A stretch of 64,000 nucleotides of DNA from Siphonodentalium dalli. Taxonomy: Eukaryota > Mollusca > Scaphopoda > Gadilida > Siphonodentaliidae. Position 1 is the first letter of the stretch. Each line of letters opens with the position of its first letter. The DNA lies in contig CP136064.1 in NCBI GenBank assembly GCA_032622095.1, forward strand, positions 170,632,310-170,696,309. The letters run 5' to 3'. A program made the translations under genes and the position numbers. The notes beneath the pieces were generated by a model. The model saw only the letters and a program-made list of their open reading frames with translations, had not been told where the DNA came from and did not search any database. Below are positions 43,345-54,322 of this stretch, piece after piece.

Positions 43345-43660
43345 TTTTTCTTTCGTCTCAAAGACAGCCGCCATATTTTATCAATTGAAAGGAAGAAAAG
43401 TCAAGACTGATTGTGTTAAACAGTTCACATGGGTGCGTACATTGTGTTATAACGCAGAGCTTCCGATTAATAATTACAGCTAATATGTTCAATATTGGAA
43501 TAAATGCAATATTGCAAATCAATCTTTACATAATAAATTAATTCTATGATAATGTCAAATCCCAACAATTAACATTTTATTGACATAAATATAAGTATAT
43601 TTTTCTTTCGCCTCAAAGACCGCCGCCATATTTTATCAATTGAAAGGAAGAAATGTCAAG
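43345..43660 (+). repeat. direct repeat pair of about 70 bp
   Basis: 'tctttcg-ctcaaagac', 'gccgccatattttatcaatt' and 'gaaaggaagaaa-gtcaaga' occur at 43348-43408 and again at 43602-43662 with few differences. Confidence 0.6.
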
Positions 43661-43675
43661 ATGCATTGCATTAAA

Positions 43676-44033
43676 GGTGGTACTGTACACCAAATCAGGC
43701 CATTTATGGGACCATGTCCTTTTACACTCAACAGATTATATGCAACAAACGAATGAATTTGAGCAATAGATTAGTGCAAAATACACTCATTTGCTCTATG
43801 AATGATGCAAACAACTTTGTAATTATAATGAAAATGAATTTATGGCTGGAGTCATAAATTCATTTTCGTTATAGTTACCCTGTTGTTTGTATCGTTCATA
43901 CAGTAAATGAGTGTTTTTTGCACTCATCCATGGCTCAAATTCATTCATTTGTTTCATATATTCTGTTGAGTATAAAAGGACATGGTCCCAAAAATGGCCG
44001 GATTTAGTGTACAGTCCCCCTTTTAAAATAGAA
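43676..44033. mobile_element. large foldback element
   Basis: The left arm 'ggtggtactgtacaccaaat' through 'tgggaccatgtccttttac' pairs with the right arm 'aaaggacatggtccca' through 'ttagtgtacagtccccc'. Arms of about 165 bp meet near 43850 ('aatgaatttatggctgg...cataaattcatt'). TTAA-like sequence lies at both ends (43671-43674 'ttaa', 44031-44034 'ttaa'-like), so a TTAA element is possible. Confidence 0.65.
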
Positions 44034-44169
44034 TCTCTCATGCGTGCGTTAATTGATACACCGTAACAGACTCATCACAGCCGTCTGAACACCTTTATTA
44101 GTGGTATTGTCTTTCAATGCAACGCATGCAACAGACTCGTCTGAACATTACTTCATCAAAGTAATTTCA

Positions 44170-44299
44170 TGTAATGTCCTAAATAATCGACCCCTAAACC
44201 ACAGCAGAATTATGGGGAAATTTTTCAGGAATTACTAAATCCTGAAAAATTTCCCATAATTCTGCTGTGGTTAAGGGTCATATACTTCGGGCATTACTG
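44170..44299. mobile_element. family 1 MITE, short variant
   Basis: 'gtaatgtcctaaataatcga' to GGGCATTACTG; arms meet directly at 'aggaattactaaatcct', lacking the 'cggaaatatggc' part. Confidence 0.75.
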
Positions 44300-44806
44300 T
44301 ATACATGTAAGTTTTATAGCCAAATTGGCAGCATATGTCAATTATATGCACCCGCTCTTAATAACCTTGATGAATCATTGCCATTTGTTTTTAATTTTGG
44401 GATCAATTCATCCATGAAATAATGACTCTCAGGCCAATATAAACAAATTGCTAGATTTACATCACCTCCCGGCAGCTCCCGACCCTATTTTCAGTTCCCT
44501 TATCAATTTTTTTTTTATTTTGATATCTTTAATGTAAACTTTTTTCTCATGCATTAACCATTAAATTACATTTCAATGACCCATTATTAATCAGTCTATT
44601 TTGATCAGATTTGACAATCTAAATTACCTTGTATTAAAAGATAGGATACTGCTTCAATATAATCCAGAACTGTCCATGAACTTTTATGTTATGAAGAATA
44701 AAATATAAAATAGGCCCTCCCCCCCCCCCCCCCCCAAACTTTTCTGAAAAAGTTGGATGTAAATCTAGCAATTTATTTATATTGGCCTTATGTATAATTG
44801 TATATA

Positions 44807-45017
44807 TAGTAATGCCTGAAGTATATGACCCTTTAACCACAACAGAATTTTGGGAATTTTTTCAGGATATAGTGGGAAATATGGCTTGCTGCCATTCATC
44901 GGAAGGCTCTCGGTGAGAGCTTTCTGATGAATGGCAAGAAGCCATATTTCCGACTAAATCCTGAAAAATTTCCCATAATTCTGCTGTGGTTTAGGGGTCG
45001 ATTATTTAGGAATTCTG
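44807..45017. mobile_element. family 1 MITE, diverged ends
   Basis: Left 'tagtaatgcctgaagtata', right 'attatttaggaattctg'; the central hairpin 'aaggctctcggtgagagcttt' is intact. Confidence 0.75.
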
Positions 45018-45745
45018 TAGTTCAGATGTTGTGTTTTCTGAAATGGTATCAATGATCAATGTGGTTGGAGTTTTAGGCAATACATGTATCAGTTGAATGC
45101 TATATTCTTCTAATGGGCATTGTTCTGGTACTTACTAATTTAGATCCACTGAAATTAGCACACGAGAATAACACTCTGAAAGCTATAAGTCACTTTATGT
45201 GATTATTTGCCTGAATTACCTGTGTATTGTTATGGAGCTTGGCTTTTATTATTGATATTCTGTATGAATATTTCTTGTACAAATTCTTTTAATTGTATAC
45301 AAATTAGTGACAGGCTGGTGCTGTCGATATGTATATATATTTGTGTGAGATAGTTGATTAATTTTTGTAAAGAAATACAAGTAATAAAGAATTTTCAGCA
45401 AATATTTCTGTTTTTGTCTAATGTTGGGATTCACAAGTTGTCACACAAATGTTGGGATTCCTAAGTTAAAGGGGCACATGGTGTTCACAACTTCAAATTT
45501 AACCCTTATAAAAGTATATATTGGAATACCTTACTCATATTTAAATTTGTGCGGTACTTTTTCGCACACCCGTAGGTGTGCGAATTTAAAAATGAGCGAA
45601 AAATAGTTTGACTATTAATTTAAAATATACCACAGGGAAAATAAGAGGGTTCTGTTGATGAGTTACATACATTACGAAACGTTGAACACTGAATAGGTAA
45701 TTATGCCTATACATGTTCGTGTAGGCCTATATTTACATTCGGTCA

Positions 45746-45845
45746 NNNNNNNNNNNNNNNNNNNNNNNNNNNNNNNNNNNNNNNNNNNNNNNNNNNNNNN
45801 NNNNNNNNNNNNNNNNNNNNNNNNNNNNNNNNNNNNNNNNNNNNN
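45746..45845. other. assembly gap (100 N)
   Basis: Exactly 100 N, the conventional placeholder for a gap of unknown size. It lies between ZF exons 24 and 25, at the transition between two exon subfamilies, so exons may be missing. Confidence 0.98.
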
Positions 45846-45984
45846 GATTTCCATTAGGATGGAAAAATTGGTCATCTCAGCGCCAGCTTTAACAGTGACC
45901 AGGGATTGCTCCTACCCTGATGGGTAACTCAAGGATCATGGGTGTGCCTGTCTAGGCTTCAAGCGGTGTGCATTTAGCCACGTA

Positions 45985-46187
45985 TAAGTAATGCTCTAAA
46001 TAATCGACTCCTTAACCACAGCAGAATATGGGTAACTTTTCAGGATTTAGTCGGAAATATGGATTGTTGCCACTCATTGGAAAGCTCTCACTGAGATGAA
46101 TGCCAACAGCCATATTACTGACTGAATCCTGAAAAGTTACCCATAATTCTGCTGTGGTTAAGGATTCGATTATTTAGAGCATTACTG
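45985..46187. mobile_element. family 1 MITE, diverged
   Basis: 'aagtaatgctctaaataatc' to GAGCATTACTG; both arms carry small changes and the centre is shortened. Confidence 0.75.
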
Positions 46188-46481
46188 TATAAGCAATAGT
46201 AATGTTTCAACAGTCTCAGAATTCATTCACTGGCCTCGATCTGATGTTCTCTTAAATAAGGAAACTCTGTTGTCTCAAATCGCTCATGCATGCATTTAGC
46301 AAGTATAAGTCAGCTTGTCATACTGATGAAATGTGCTGAACAAACCAGAGCAGCACCTGTTGAAAGGCTGCAGTTTGGTCCATTAATGGTTAGGCACAAA
46401 GTACTGCGAAAATGGTGTGATGTTTAAAAGTGTCCATGGATGCAGAACCGAACATTATTGTTATGTGTTTTCGCATTTCAG

Positions 46482-46652
46482 GCTGTTGATCTGCAGTGCC
46501 GGAATTGTGGGAAACAATACACTAACAGATCGAGTTACTCAAGACATATGCTACAGCATGAACAATGGAAATATCCGTGCTCTATTTGTGGAAGAAAGTT
46601 CTACAGGCGTGATATGTTGCTACGTCACTATCGCTCACATAATAGGAACTAA
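46482..46652 (+). CDS. ZF exon 25: two C2H2 fingers (RxD type)
   Basis: Phase-0 island after acceptor GCATTTCAG (AG 46480-46481), stop TAA 46650-46652, 56 aa. Finger 1 is C6,C9,H22,H26; finger 2 is C33,C36,H49,H53. The six-residue linker E-Q-W-K-Y-P belongs to the 'x-Q-W' type of exons 25-30. Helix residues -1/2/3/6: F1 N/S/S/R; F2 R/D/M/R. It ends three residues after the last histidine. First member after the assembly gap. Confidence 0.86.
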   Translation, partial: AVDLQCRNCGKQYTNRSSYSRHMLQHEQWKYPCSICGRKFYRRDMLLRHYRSHNRN

Positions 46653-47446
46653 TTTCACTGATTGAAAAATTTATTTTTGGAGGATATAGTTTTCTGTGAA
46701 CTTTAATATGCCATTTCCAACACGTGGATAAGGCATGTATGATTTGACTTGATGGAATATCCCAAAACCTGACTCGACAGCTCTTTATTGCATCTGATGG
46801 ATTTCATCAATAAAAACGAGTAGCAGAGCTTACCATGAACCAGCCTGCATGACAACAATAATAAATAATAATCAATCCATTTAATATATAACACATTATA
46901 CAGTGAATAAGTGTCAATGCACTTTGCATCAATTATCATCTCGGCCATAAATAATAATGACAGTTTTATATAGCTATTAACCAAAAAACTTCCTCTAACA
47001 CGCTTTTAAACAGTCATTGTGTACAAGCCAACCAATGAACCGGCTGCAGTCATTTCAGTCACTGCTCTAGTTTGATCAGAACATGCTCCGGTACTCAACA
47101 GTATGACAATCTGACTGGTACTCGTTTAACGCATGAGTGGTGCGAAGACGACACAGTATGAGCGACTTTGCTCAAGGGTCACAACTTGGCGTGGGATTTG
47201 TAACAGCGAACAATCTGACAATTGCACATTGCTGAAAGTGGCCAAGCAACAGCTGTGTGAAGACTCACAATAGACCAGTGACGCACTGCAAACTCATACC
47301 ACTATGTGTACAGCTAATACAAGTCCGACACGCTAACCGCTGATCTCCTCAAAGCTATAAAGTACATGACATCATTGTCAGTTCCATCCTGCAATGAGTA
47401 ATCAACCCAAACTGCAATCAATTCATGCCAATATCAAGGTTAGCAT

Positions 47447-47603
47447 ACTGTAATGCCCTAAGTAATCGGACTCTTTAACTACAGCAAAATTTTGGATAAC
47501 TTGTCAGGATTTAGTTGGAAATATGGCTTGTTGCCATTCTAATCCTGAAAAGTTACACATAATTCTGCTGTATTTAAAGAGTCGATTACTTAGGGCATTA
47601 CTG
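47447..47603. mobile_element. family 1 MITE, shortened
   Basis: 'actgtaatgccctaagtaat' to GGGCATTACTG; the centre is deleted (the arms switch at 'gttgccattctaatcctga'). Confidence 0.75.
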
Positions 47604-47685
47604 TACTGACAAGATCTATCAACACCTGGCATGAGTGGTTCTAAGTACTCACCGGTACCAGTATCTTTTCCCAAGGCTCTCAACT

Positions 47686-48202
47686 AGGGTTGCCATGATT
47701 ATTCGATTAATCTTCGACAGGTGTGGTAGTCGATGTTTATTGTCGTTCATCGACGAATCGCCAGAGGGGTGGGGGGTGTGTTTGTTTGTGTGTGTAAGCA
47801 GGACTATGCACAGATGTCATGCATGGAAGTAACAGTTAACAGCATATGCAATGCAGCACCCGACAGCCTGTTCTCTTGTTAGACTGTTATTGTGTGTGCA
47901 GTTTGCAGAAACATCAGTTTCATTGGCAATCCTGGGCAGTATTTATTAGTAAGGGCATGTTTTATAACTACATCGGGATGAATGCATTAAGTAGTCCTGG
48001 TTGTTTATGAAATAAAACACAGAACACTGACAGTTTATAACTGTGTTCAGAATGGATGTAAAGTAGTTATCGTAATTTCGATTTATCACTTGTTTACCTG
48101 GATGTAATATAGGGTGCATATATGAACGATTCATTGACTAACAGTGTGCTATATAAACTGTTGTTAGTCGATTTTGAAAACTCATAGTCGTGGCAACCCA
48201 AG
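47686..48202. mobile_element. hAT-like MITE with 8 bp target duplication
   Basis: Starts AGGGTTGCCATGATTATTCG and ends AGTCGTGGCAACCCAAG. TCTCAACT stands immediately before (47678-47685) and after (48203-48210). Terminal inverted repeats plus an 8 bp duplication are the hAT signature; the 517 bp body codes for no transposase, so it is non-autonomous. Confidence 0.75.
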
Positions 48203-48291
48203 TCTCAACTAGAAGCACAATTAAACAGCACATAACTCTACTGTCACACTCCACTTAAGAAACCTAGTGAAACTGTGAAACTCAGCAGTCC

Positions 48292-48395
48292 GCTGGTAAG
48301 CATCAAACTCATATCTTGACAGTGACTACCAAGTCGAATCGCTGTGTTGACAGTAACTACCAAGTTGAATCACTGTGTTGACAGTGACTACAAGT
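48292..48395 (+). repeat. short tandem repeat
   Basis: About three drifting copies of 'tgttgacagtgactaccaag' with 'tgaatcactg', unit about 33 bp. Confidence 0.5.
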
Positions 48396-49160
48396 CAGTA
48401 GCCGAGAGGTAGCTTACTGGTCTCTCGTGCTAGCAGACATTGGATCGCAACCTGGTCAGGGTATTCTGACAAAAATCAGAACTCAGTCAGATACCAAGTT
48501 TGTCAGGCTGAAAAGTCTCATTCGAGATCACTGAATAAAGATCCGAATGCAAAATGCCGACTCCCCCCCCCCCCCCCCCCCCCCCAAACCATTACAACAT
48601 TATGTTGCATTATGCTGGCAGATCACTGATCTATGTACACGCCTCGGTGTGTGCACGTTAAAGAACAGAATCAACACAGGGTTATAAAGTTACTCGGCCG
48701 TGGTAGCACCTGACCAGTGTGTCTATAAGCATAATTGGTTCCCGCACTTGAATATCTAGATACAGACACTCTTTAACTGCTGTGTTAGCAAGGTCCACAT
48801 TTACAACATGTCGCTTTAATCTCATCAAAATCCTGTGATTGGTGCGGTGCGCCAGTAGTGCACATTATTTTATACATACCTTTGCCAATATTCACTCATC
48901 TGCTCACTACTGCATTCCTCAAGAAACACCTGCTCTTTTATGTCACTTCCATTCAGGGACCTGCCTAATAGAGGGAGACGTGGGAGATATCTTCTCCCTC
49001 CAATGTGTCACTTCTCCCTCTCTTTGCCCTTGGGAGAAGAAACATCTCTGTTATTCTAGCATGCAGATGTCCAATAAGTGTATCAAGACTGTATTTGCTG
49101 ATCATAGTGGTGTATTTTCTTATTATAAATGGATTAATATGAATGGCTTCTTGTAACGTA

Positions 49161-49328
49161 CAGTAATGATGGCCAAACTATATGATACTTTAACCACAAA
49201 AAAAATCAGGATTTAGTCGGAAATATGGCTTATTGCCATTTATCGGAAAGCCATATTTCCGACTAAATCCTGAAAAATATCCCATAATTCTGCTGTCATT
49301 TAGGGGTTGATTATTTAGGACATTACTG
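49161..49328. mobile_element. family 1 MITE, diverged
   Basis: TA-preceded CAGTAATGATGGCC to GGACATTACTG; left arm shortened, right arm nearly complete. Confidence 0.7.
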
Positions 49329-49708
49329 TGGTATTATTTATTTTATCACTGAAGGTTAATTTTGGGAGTGTAAATTGAACCTCAACTTTTATGAGCTCTT
49401 AATAACAAGTCTACTTTTCCCTAATTGTCTAACAAGGAGAAGTGACTTCTCCCAATTTGAAACCCCAAGACTGGTCCCCTGCTTCCATCTCATCCAGGAT
49501 GTACAACTCTATTTACTCAACAGTCACACTCACATTAACACCTAAAACATGACTGATTGCCATGTTTGTTGCAGAGAAGTTGATGGGTTGATAACCTCCA
49601 TGAATAATTTGGTTGGACTAGCTGGTTGGATATTATGTTTTTGTAATTAGATATTTGTACTGAAAACATGAATTCTTGGGACTTCATATCTGTTTTGTCG
49701 CTTTTCAG

Positions 49709-49894
49709 GTTTACAATCCATCATCATACATGTGCCAGCTCTGTGGGAAAGAATATAAGCTAAGAGACAGCTACACCAGACATATGCGAGCGCACAAACA
49801 ATGGCGACACAAATGCTCAATTTGTGGCAAGCTATTCTATAGGGCGGACGAATTGAAAAATCACATGAACAGACATAAGTTAAATGCGACTTAG
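49709..49894 (+). CDS. ZF exon 26: two C2H2 fingers (RxD type)
   Basis: Phase-0 island after acceptor GCTTTTCAG (AG 49707-49708), stop TAG 49892-49894, 61 aa. Finger 1 is C9,C12,H25,H29; finger 2 is C36,C39,H52,H56. Linker K-Q-W-R-H-K. Helix residues -1/2/3/6: F1 L/D/S/R; F2 R/D/E/N. The lead is three residues longer than in exons 25 and 27. It is the closest intact relative of the pseudo-exon at 51966-52100, sharing 'Y-R-A-D-E' of finger 2. Confidence 0.86.
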   Translation, partial: VYNPSSYMCQLCGKEYKLRDSYTRHMRAHKQWRHKCSICGKLFYRADELKNHMNRHKLNAT

Positions 49895-51363
49895 AAGGAA
49901 GTGTTGACATAATTTGCTTTTTAATTTTGACTTCTTCTATTAGGGTAGCATCTCACTGACTACCAGAGGGAAGGGTGGGGGGGGGGGGGGGGGGGGTAAT
50001 CCTACATACCAAATAAGAAATTACAGAATTTTACACTACCAAAATTATATTTTTCATTCCTCTGCTGGCTGTTGAAGCAATGACCTTAATATCAGTATAT
50101 ATATCAGAATCTATCATTTGGCACAACAAATACTGCGCTCTTAAAAGTTGCATATGTACCAGCCGTTTGTCGAATTTGGAATATTGAGTAAATTATGCAT
50201 ATGAACACCGAGTACCAGTTAATGGGGGATATGAATCATGCATGGCAATTACTCGGCACCCAGAAAATAGAGGTGACAGCTTATTCTATGCTGGCTGGAA
50301 AAATTATTCTTTTTTTTTTTTGCTCAGCCTCTCTGGCAGTTGTTGATTTCCATTGCAGTGACCTGTTAATCTTTCACTACCTCCCAAATAACAGGGCTTA
50401 TCTTACCATTTTGCAATTGCTGATTGTTAAATAAATTTTGTGCATTGGCATTGGAAGAACTTGTATGTGCTATATTTTCAACATATATGTAAACAGGTTG
50501 CAGTTTCAGTGACAATTAAGATATTATATTTGCAAATTCTGATAAACATCTATCATGTGCAATGCAGGTCTCGTCTCATCTGCCACAATGAAGAAAATGT
50601 GAAATATACTGAAATTATTTTGTTCTTCCTTCATCACTGTATCTGTAGGAACTAGTCTATACTGCTGTCAGTGTTTACTATATTGAGTATGTACAAACTG
50701 TTATTTCTTACTTTACATGTGAACTGCAGTTGTAAATGATGTACAGGTGTTGCTGTTTGACATTTGTGTTAATTTTCATAGTTCTCAATATTAAATCTTT
50801 TTGCTATGCTAATCGTTAGTATTCAAATCCAATAGTTACCAGACACATAGGATCTGGGTATGGCATCACTAGTAGCATAGTACAAAATTATACAGGACTG
50901 ATTGACTCCCAAAGAAAACGAATATTCATGGAACCAGACTAAGTCATAGTCTCAGAGTCTGCCAAAAGTATTGAGTAGTCTGCAGTCTTCCATATCCATT
51001 TAGACCTCTCACATCATTCATTAAAATTGATCCCAGGATTTAGTAGCTGCCTGGTATTTTTTTCCAACCCTACCATGTCCATTTATATTGCTGTTACAAT
51101 GGGAGTTGTCCATTTATAATGATGTACCTGTGAGTGGTGGCCATTTGTAGTGCTCTATGAGCCTCTAACCAAGGGTAGTGTCTATTGTCTTGTTGCTGAA
51201 TTTGTACATTTCTGTTGTGAAAGCGCAGTGTCCAACTTTTGTTTTTCAACTGGACTGGACCCTGTTTTCAATAAAGTTGAAATGATCAAATTCTGACTTG
51301 GACGTTTCTATTATATTTCTATTATTTTCATGCTTGACTTCCCAAATCTGAAATTATAGCTCA

Positions 51364-51970
51364 CCATTTGGTAGACCAAGTCTTCTCAATCCACAACAGC
51401 TTGGGATATCGTGGGTTGACACTGTTTTTGGACCAAGTCCTGCCCCCTCTGCTCTTCAATAACGGACATTCATTCAAAAGACGTACACAGGGAGCTCGGG
51501 TATTCCCGTAAACCCTTGAATGGGATGGGTTACCTGACATGTCCGCGATTAAGATTTCTTCAAAATGATATGTCATCTACCATGATAGAAAAAGGTATAG
51601 TGATGATACAATCGTTTATTGCATTGTTTACATGCATTTTCTGATAGCGCGACAAATCAAAATTCACTTAAAAACAAGGCTTTGTTTACTTATAAATCTT
51701 GTTTCTTTGACATTTAACAGACCTCTGATATATGTATATTTGATATCATCATATTTTTTGGGAAAGGTTACCCTCTATGTTAATATACGAAAAGCTTCCA
51801 TTTGACCTAATCCGATGACATACAAGCAAGATAACTCCTGCCCACGATTCTGGGTGTAAAGTCTGTTATAGAAGAGTAACGGGATGGGACTTGGTAAAAA
51901 AACAGTATCAACCCAACCGATATCCCAAGCTGTTGTGAACCCAGATGACTTGGTCTATCTAACCATTTGG
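51364..51970. mobile_element. foldback element with about 110 bp arms
   Basis: The left arm (51364-51475), with 'tagaccaagtc', 'cacaacagcttgggatatcg', 'gggttga-actgttttt' and 'accaagtcc', reappears as its reverse complement at 51858-51970. About 380 bp of unpaired sequence lies between. No target duplication could be made out. Its right end meets the pseudo-exon. Confidence 0.7.
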
Positions 51971-52100
51971 AAGCAGCAGACCCAAACAGCTACACGAGGC
52001 ATTTACGTAAACAGATAATGGCCATGCAGTTGTCATATTTGCAGCAAAGAATTCTATAGGGCTGATGAATAGAAAAAACTTGTTCAAGGACAAGAAATTG
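51966..52100 (+). pseudogene. degenerate ZF pseudo-exon related to exons 26/27
   Basis: The finger-1 helix S-Y-T-R-H-L-R-K-Q is readable from 51988. The reading then shifts by +1, with the second zinc-ligand histidine lost, and continues from 52019 as W-P-C-S-C-H-I-C-S-K-E-F-Y-R-A-D-E before TAG at 52070-52072, where exon 26 has TTG (leucine). The first cysteine pair of finger 1 and the splice acceptor are missing at the junction with the foldback element. It is therefore a dead copy of the 25-30 subfamily, nearest exon 26. Strand and position match an exon of the array. Confidence 0.8.
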
Positions 52101-52714
52101 TCTTCAAAGTGATGAATCTGTTGTTTGGCTGGCTTCGTCAGAAATTGTGCTGGGTTGAATTATAAATGAAACTGTTCAAGAAATGTGGGTGTAGATGTTA
52201 AGGCCCATAGAGACGCGATTTCTGCATCAATGGTGCAAAAATATTCTCGTTGAGGATTCTTATCCTTTATTTGGGTTTTCAAATGGCAGCTTTGCAGCAA
52301 GTCATCACATATTGTATATGTGGTAGTTTTCACTGCTTCAATTATATTACTAGTATGTTTGTCCCAATTGACAATTGATGCAGAATTCGCATCGCCGTCT
52401 GCATGGGCCTTTATTCATGGATTGTACAGGGAATGTGTATTCATCAGAAGAAATATGGGTTGGGGGGGGGGGGAAGGGACCCAAAGTGGTAACCTCTGCA
52501 CCATTTAATAGCAGAAACCCTGCAGGCTTTACCAATATGATCATAGAACAAAATGGTTGCCAAATATTTTGACCCACACCTGACATTCATGCGAGACCAG
52601 CCCCTAGAGATCCCTTGAACAAAAGATTTGCCAAACCAAAATATCGAGAAAGCGCCTGCATTTGATAGTAGAGCATTTGGTGAAATACGTTGAAACTACG
52701 TTTTTACGTTGCAG

Positions 52715-52930
52715 GTTAAATTTCATCAGTGTCAGCTCTGTGGAAAGCAGTATGAACATCGAGGCAGCTTTACAAGGCATCTCCGACAGCACAAACAGTG
52801 GAAATATGCTTGTGAAATTTGCGACAAACCATACTATAGAATCGACAATTTCTTGCGTCATTTGGCTGCACACAAGAGACAAACAGCAGCTTCTAAAAGC
52901 GTTGTGTTATCCACTTCTGGCACTGAATAA
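52715..52930 (+). CDS. ZF exon 27: two C2H2 fingers (RxD type)
   Basis: Phase-0 island after acceptor ACGTTGCAG (AG 52713-52714), stop TAA 52928-52930, 71 aa. Finger 1 is C6,C9,H22,H26; finger 2 is C33,C36,H49,H53. Linker K-Q-W-K-Y-A. Helix residues -1/2/3/6: F1 H/G/S/R; F2 R/D/N/R. The 18-residue tail is rich in S, T, A and Q. A larger overlapping open frame is a shadow in another frame. Confidence 0.86.
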   Translation, partial: VKFHQCQLCGKQYEHRGSFTRHLRQHKQWKYACEICDKPYYRIDNFLRHLAAHKRQTAASKSVVLSTSGTE

Positions 52931-53128
52931 GAACAAATATAATACCATTGAGACTTTCACATGGCTGCAGTATGCCTAATTGCTAAAGTGGTGATTTAGT
53001 AGTCAGATGAGATACCAGTAGTTAATTAGTTACTGTGTATTGCCTCTATCGATGATTAGTCCAGGCTTTTGTCCCAAGCTCCTTTTGTCCCAAGCCATTA
53101 TATCATATCATATTGTGTCATGTGGGTA

Positions 53129-53371
53129 CAGTAATGCCCTAAATAATTGATTCCTTAATCACAGAAGACTTATGGGTAACTTCCTTAATCACAGAAGATT
53201 TATGGGTAACTTATCTGGATTTAGTCAGAAATATGGCTTGTTGCCATTCATCGGAAAGCTTGCACTGAGAGGTTTCTGATGAATGGCAACAAGCAATATT
53301 TCCGACTAAATCCTGAAAAGTTACCCATAATTCTGCTGTGGTTATGGAGTCGATTACTTAGGACATTACTG
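53129..53371. mobile_element. family 1 MITE with small internal duplication
   Basis: TA-flanked CAGTAATGCCC to GGACATTACTG. In the left arm 'ccttaatcacagaaga-ttatgggtaact' occurs twice in tandem (53151-53212). Confidence 0.8.
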
Positions 53372-53477
53372 TATATGTAACTTCGGCAGTGTGCACATAC
53401 CTTTTCGATAAGATCGACACAAGCCTGCAAGTCCATACCGAAGTCAATGAACTCCCACTGGATACCCTCCTTGGCAT

Positions 53478-53533
53478 AAAAGTTACCCATAATTCTGCTG
53501 TTGTTAAGGGGTTGATTATTTAGGGCATTACTG
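53478..53533. mobile_element. family 1 MITE, right-end remnant
   Basis: 'aaaagttacccataattctg' to GGGCATTACTG followed by TA; left part missing. Confidence 0.7.
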
Positions 53534-53612
53534 TATATCATATCATGTGGGAATGTAATGACAGTGAGTGGGGTGTTTTACTACCTCTCTCAATTAGAGT
53601 CCATAAAGTTAA

Positions 53613-53862
53613 CCATTCCATGACTGGAGCTGCCTGAAATTTTGTGAAAAACCCTGTGCCAATGCATTCTCTAAAATATCCGAGTCTCCCAGAGGGAGCA
53701 TCGCATATATAAGAGAACGCATTGGCCTAACAATATTTACCTTGACTGTGTAAGCCGATGCATTCTCTTATATATGAGTGTTATATAACCAATTATGTAT
53801 AAGGAAATGCACTGACATAGGATCTTTAATGCTGCACCAGTGCAGCTCCAATCATGAAAGGG
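53613..53862. mobile_element. TTAA-flanked family 3 MITE
   Basis: TTAA at 53609-53612 and 53863-53866; ends CCATTCCATGACTGGAGC and CTCCAATCATGAAAGGG-like. First hairpin complete, second degraded. Confidence 0.7.
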
Positions 53863-54112
53863 TTAACAGTTGGGACATCCTTTATGTATGGAACAACATG
53901 CCTGAAATTCGAAGTTAGATCTACACCACCCCACCACCCACAGCCCCAAATCAGTTCTGCCATGTTTTAGTTATCAGCCAGAGTGTTATTATATAACCAA
54001 TCTATAAATTTGCAATATCATGTGGTATTACAATACATGAAAGGCAACAAATCGTACTTGATGGTATCATGATGACCATTGAGCCTCTGTTATTATAATA
54101 ATGAATAATGTG

Positions 54113-54322
54113 TGTTCAGATAATAAGTTCAACAAACGACCATAACTTTATGATAGCCATATCAATTGAACAATTCCCACCAATGAATAAAATACTTCTG
54201 AACCTGTATATTCTGTCTGTCTTCTGCTTTCCTGAACATACCTCCAGATGAATATCAACAGACCATTCCAAGCTATATGTTTACACCTGAATAGGGGCAT
54301 CTGATCTGTAAAGAAAGGGTTA
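54113..54322. mobile_element. family 4 element
   Basis: 'tgttcagataataagttcaa', 'cccaccaatgaat', 'acctccagatgaat', 'gaccattccaagctatat' and 'gtaaagaaagggttaa' at the end (TTAA 54319-54322). The left terminal part is missing. Confidence 0.6.

Larger units (their letters stand above)
43175..46481. other. 3.3 kb spacer with repeats and assembly gap
   Basis: Contains a short direct duplication (43345-43420 and 43595-43660), an inverted-repeat element (43676-44033), three family-1 palindromes, C-run 44709-44735 region, and 100 N (45746-45845). No exon recognised, though one could be hidden in the gap. Confidence 0.5.
46653..49708. other. 3 kb spacer with MITEs
   Basis: Contains family-1 copies (47447-47603, 49161-49328), a hAT-like MITE (47686-48202) and a C-run at 48566-48586. 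Between 48290 and 48400 a phrase 'gtgttgacagtgactaccaagt' recurs about three times. No exon seen. Confidence 0.5.
49895..52714. other. spacer with foldback element and pseudo-exon
   Basis: Contains a G-run (49977-49996), the foldback element 51364-51970, the adjoining pseudo-exon and a G-run at 52459-52471. No further gene seen. Confidence 0.5.

Noticed and set aside
52662-52979. 105-residue frame overlapping ZF exon 27
   Set aside because: Alternative frame of the same DNA; the finger frame is supported by both C2H2 units and the acceptor phase.
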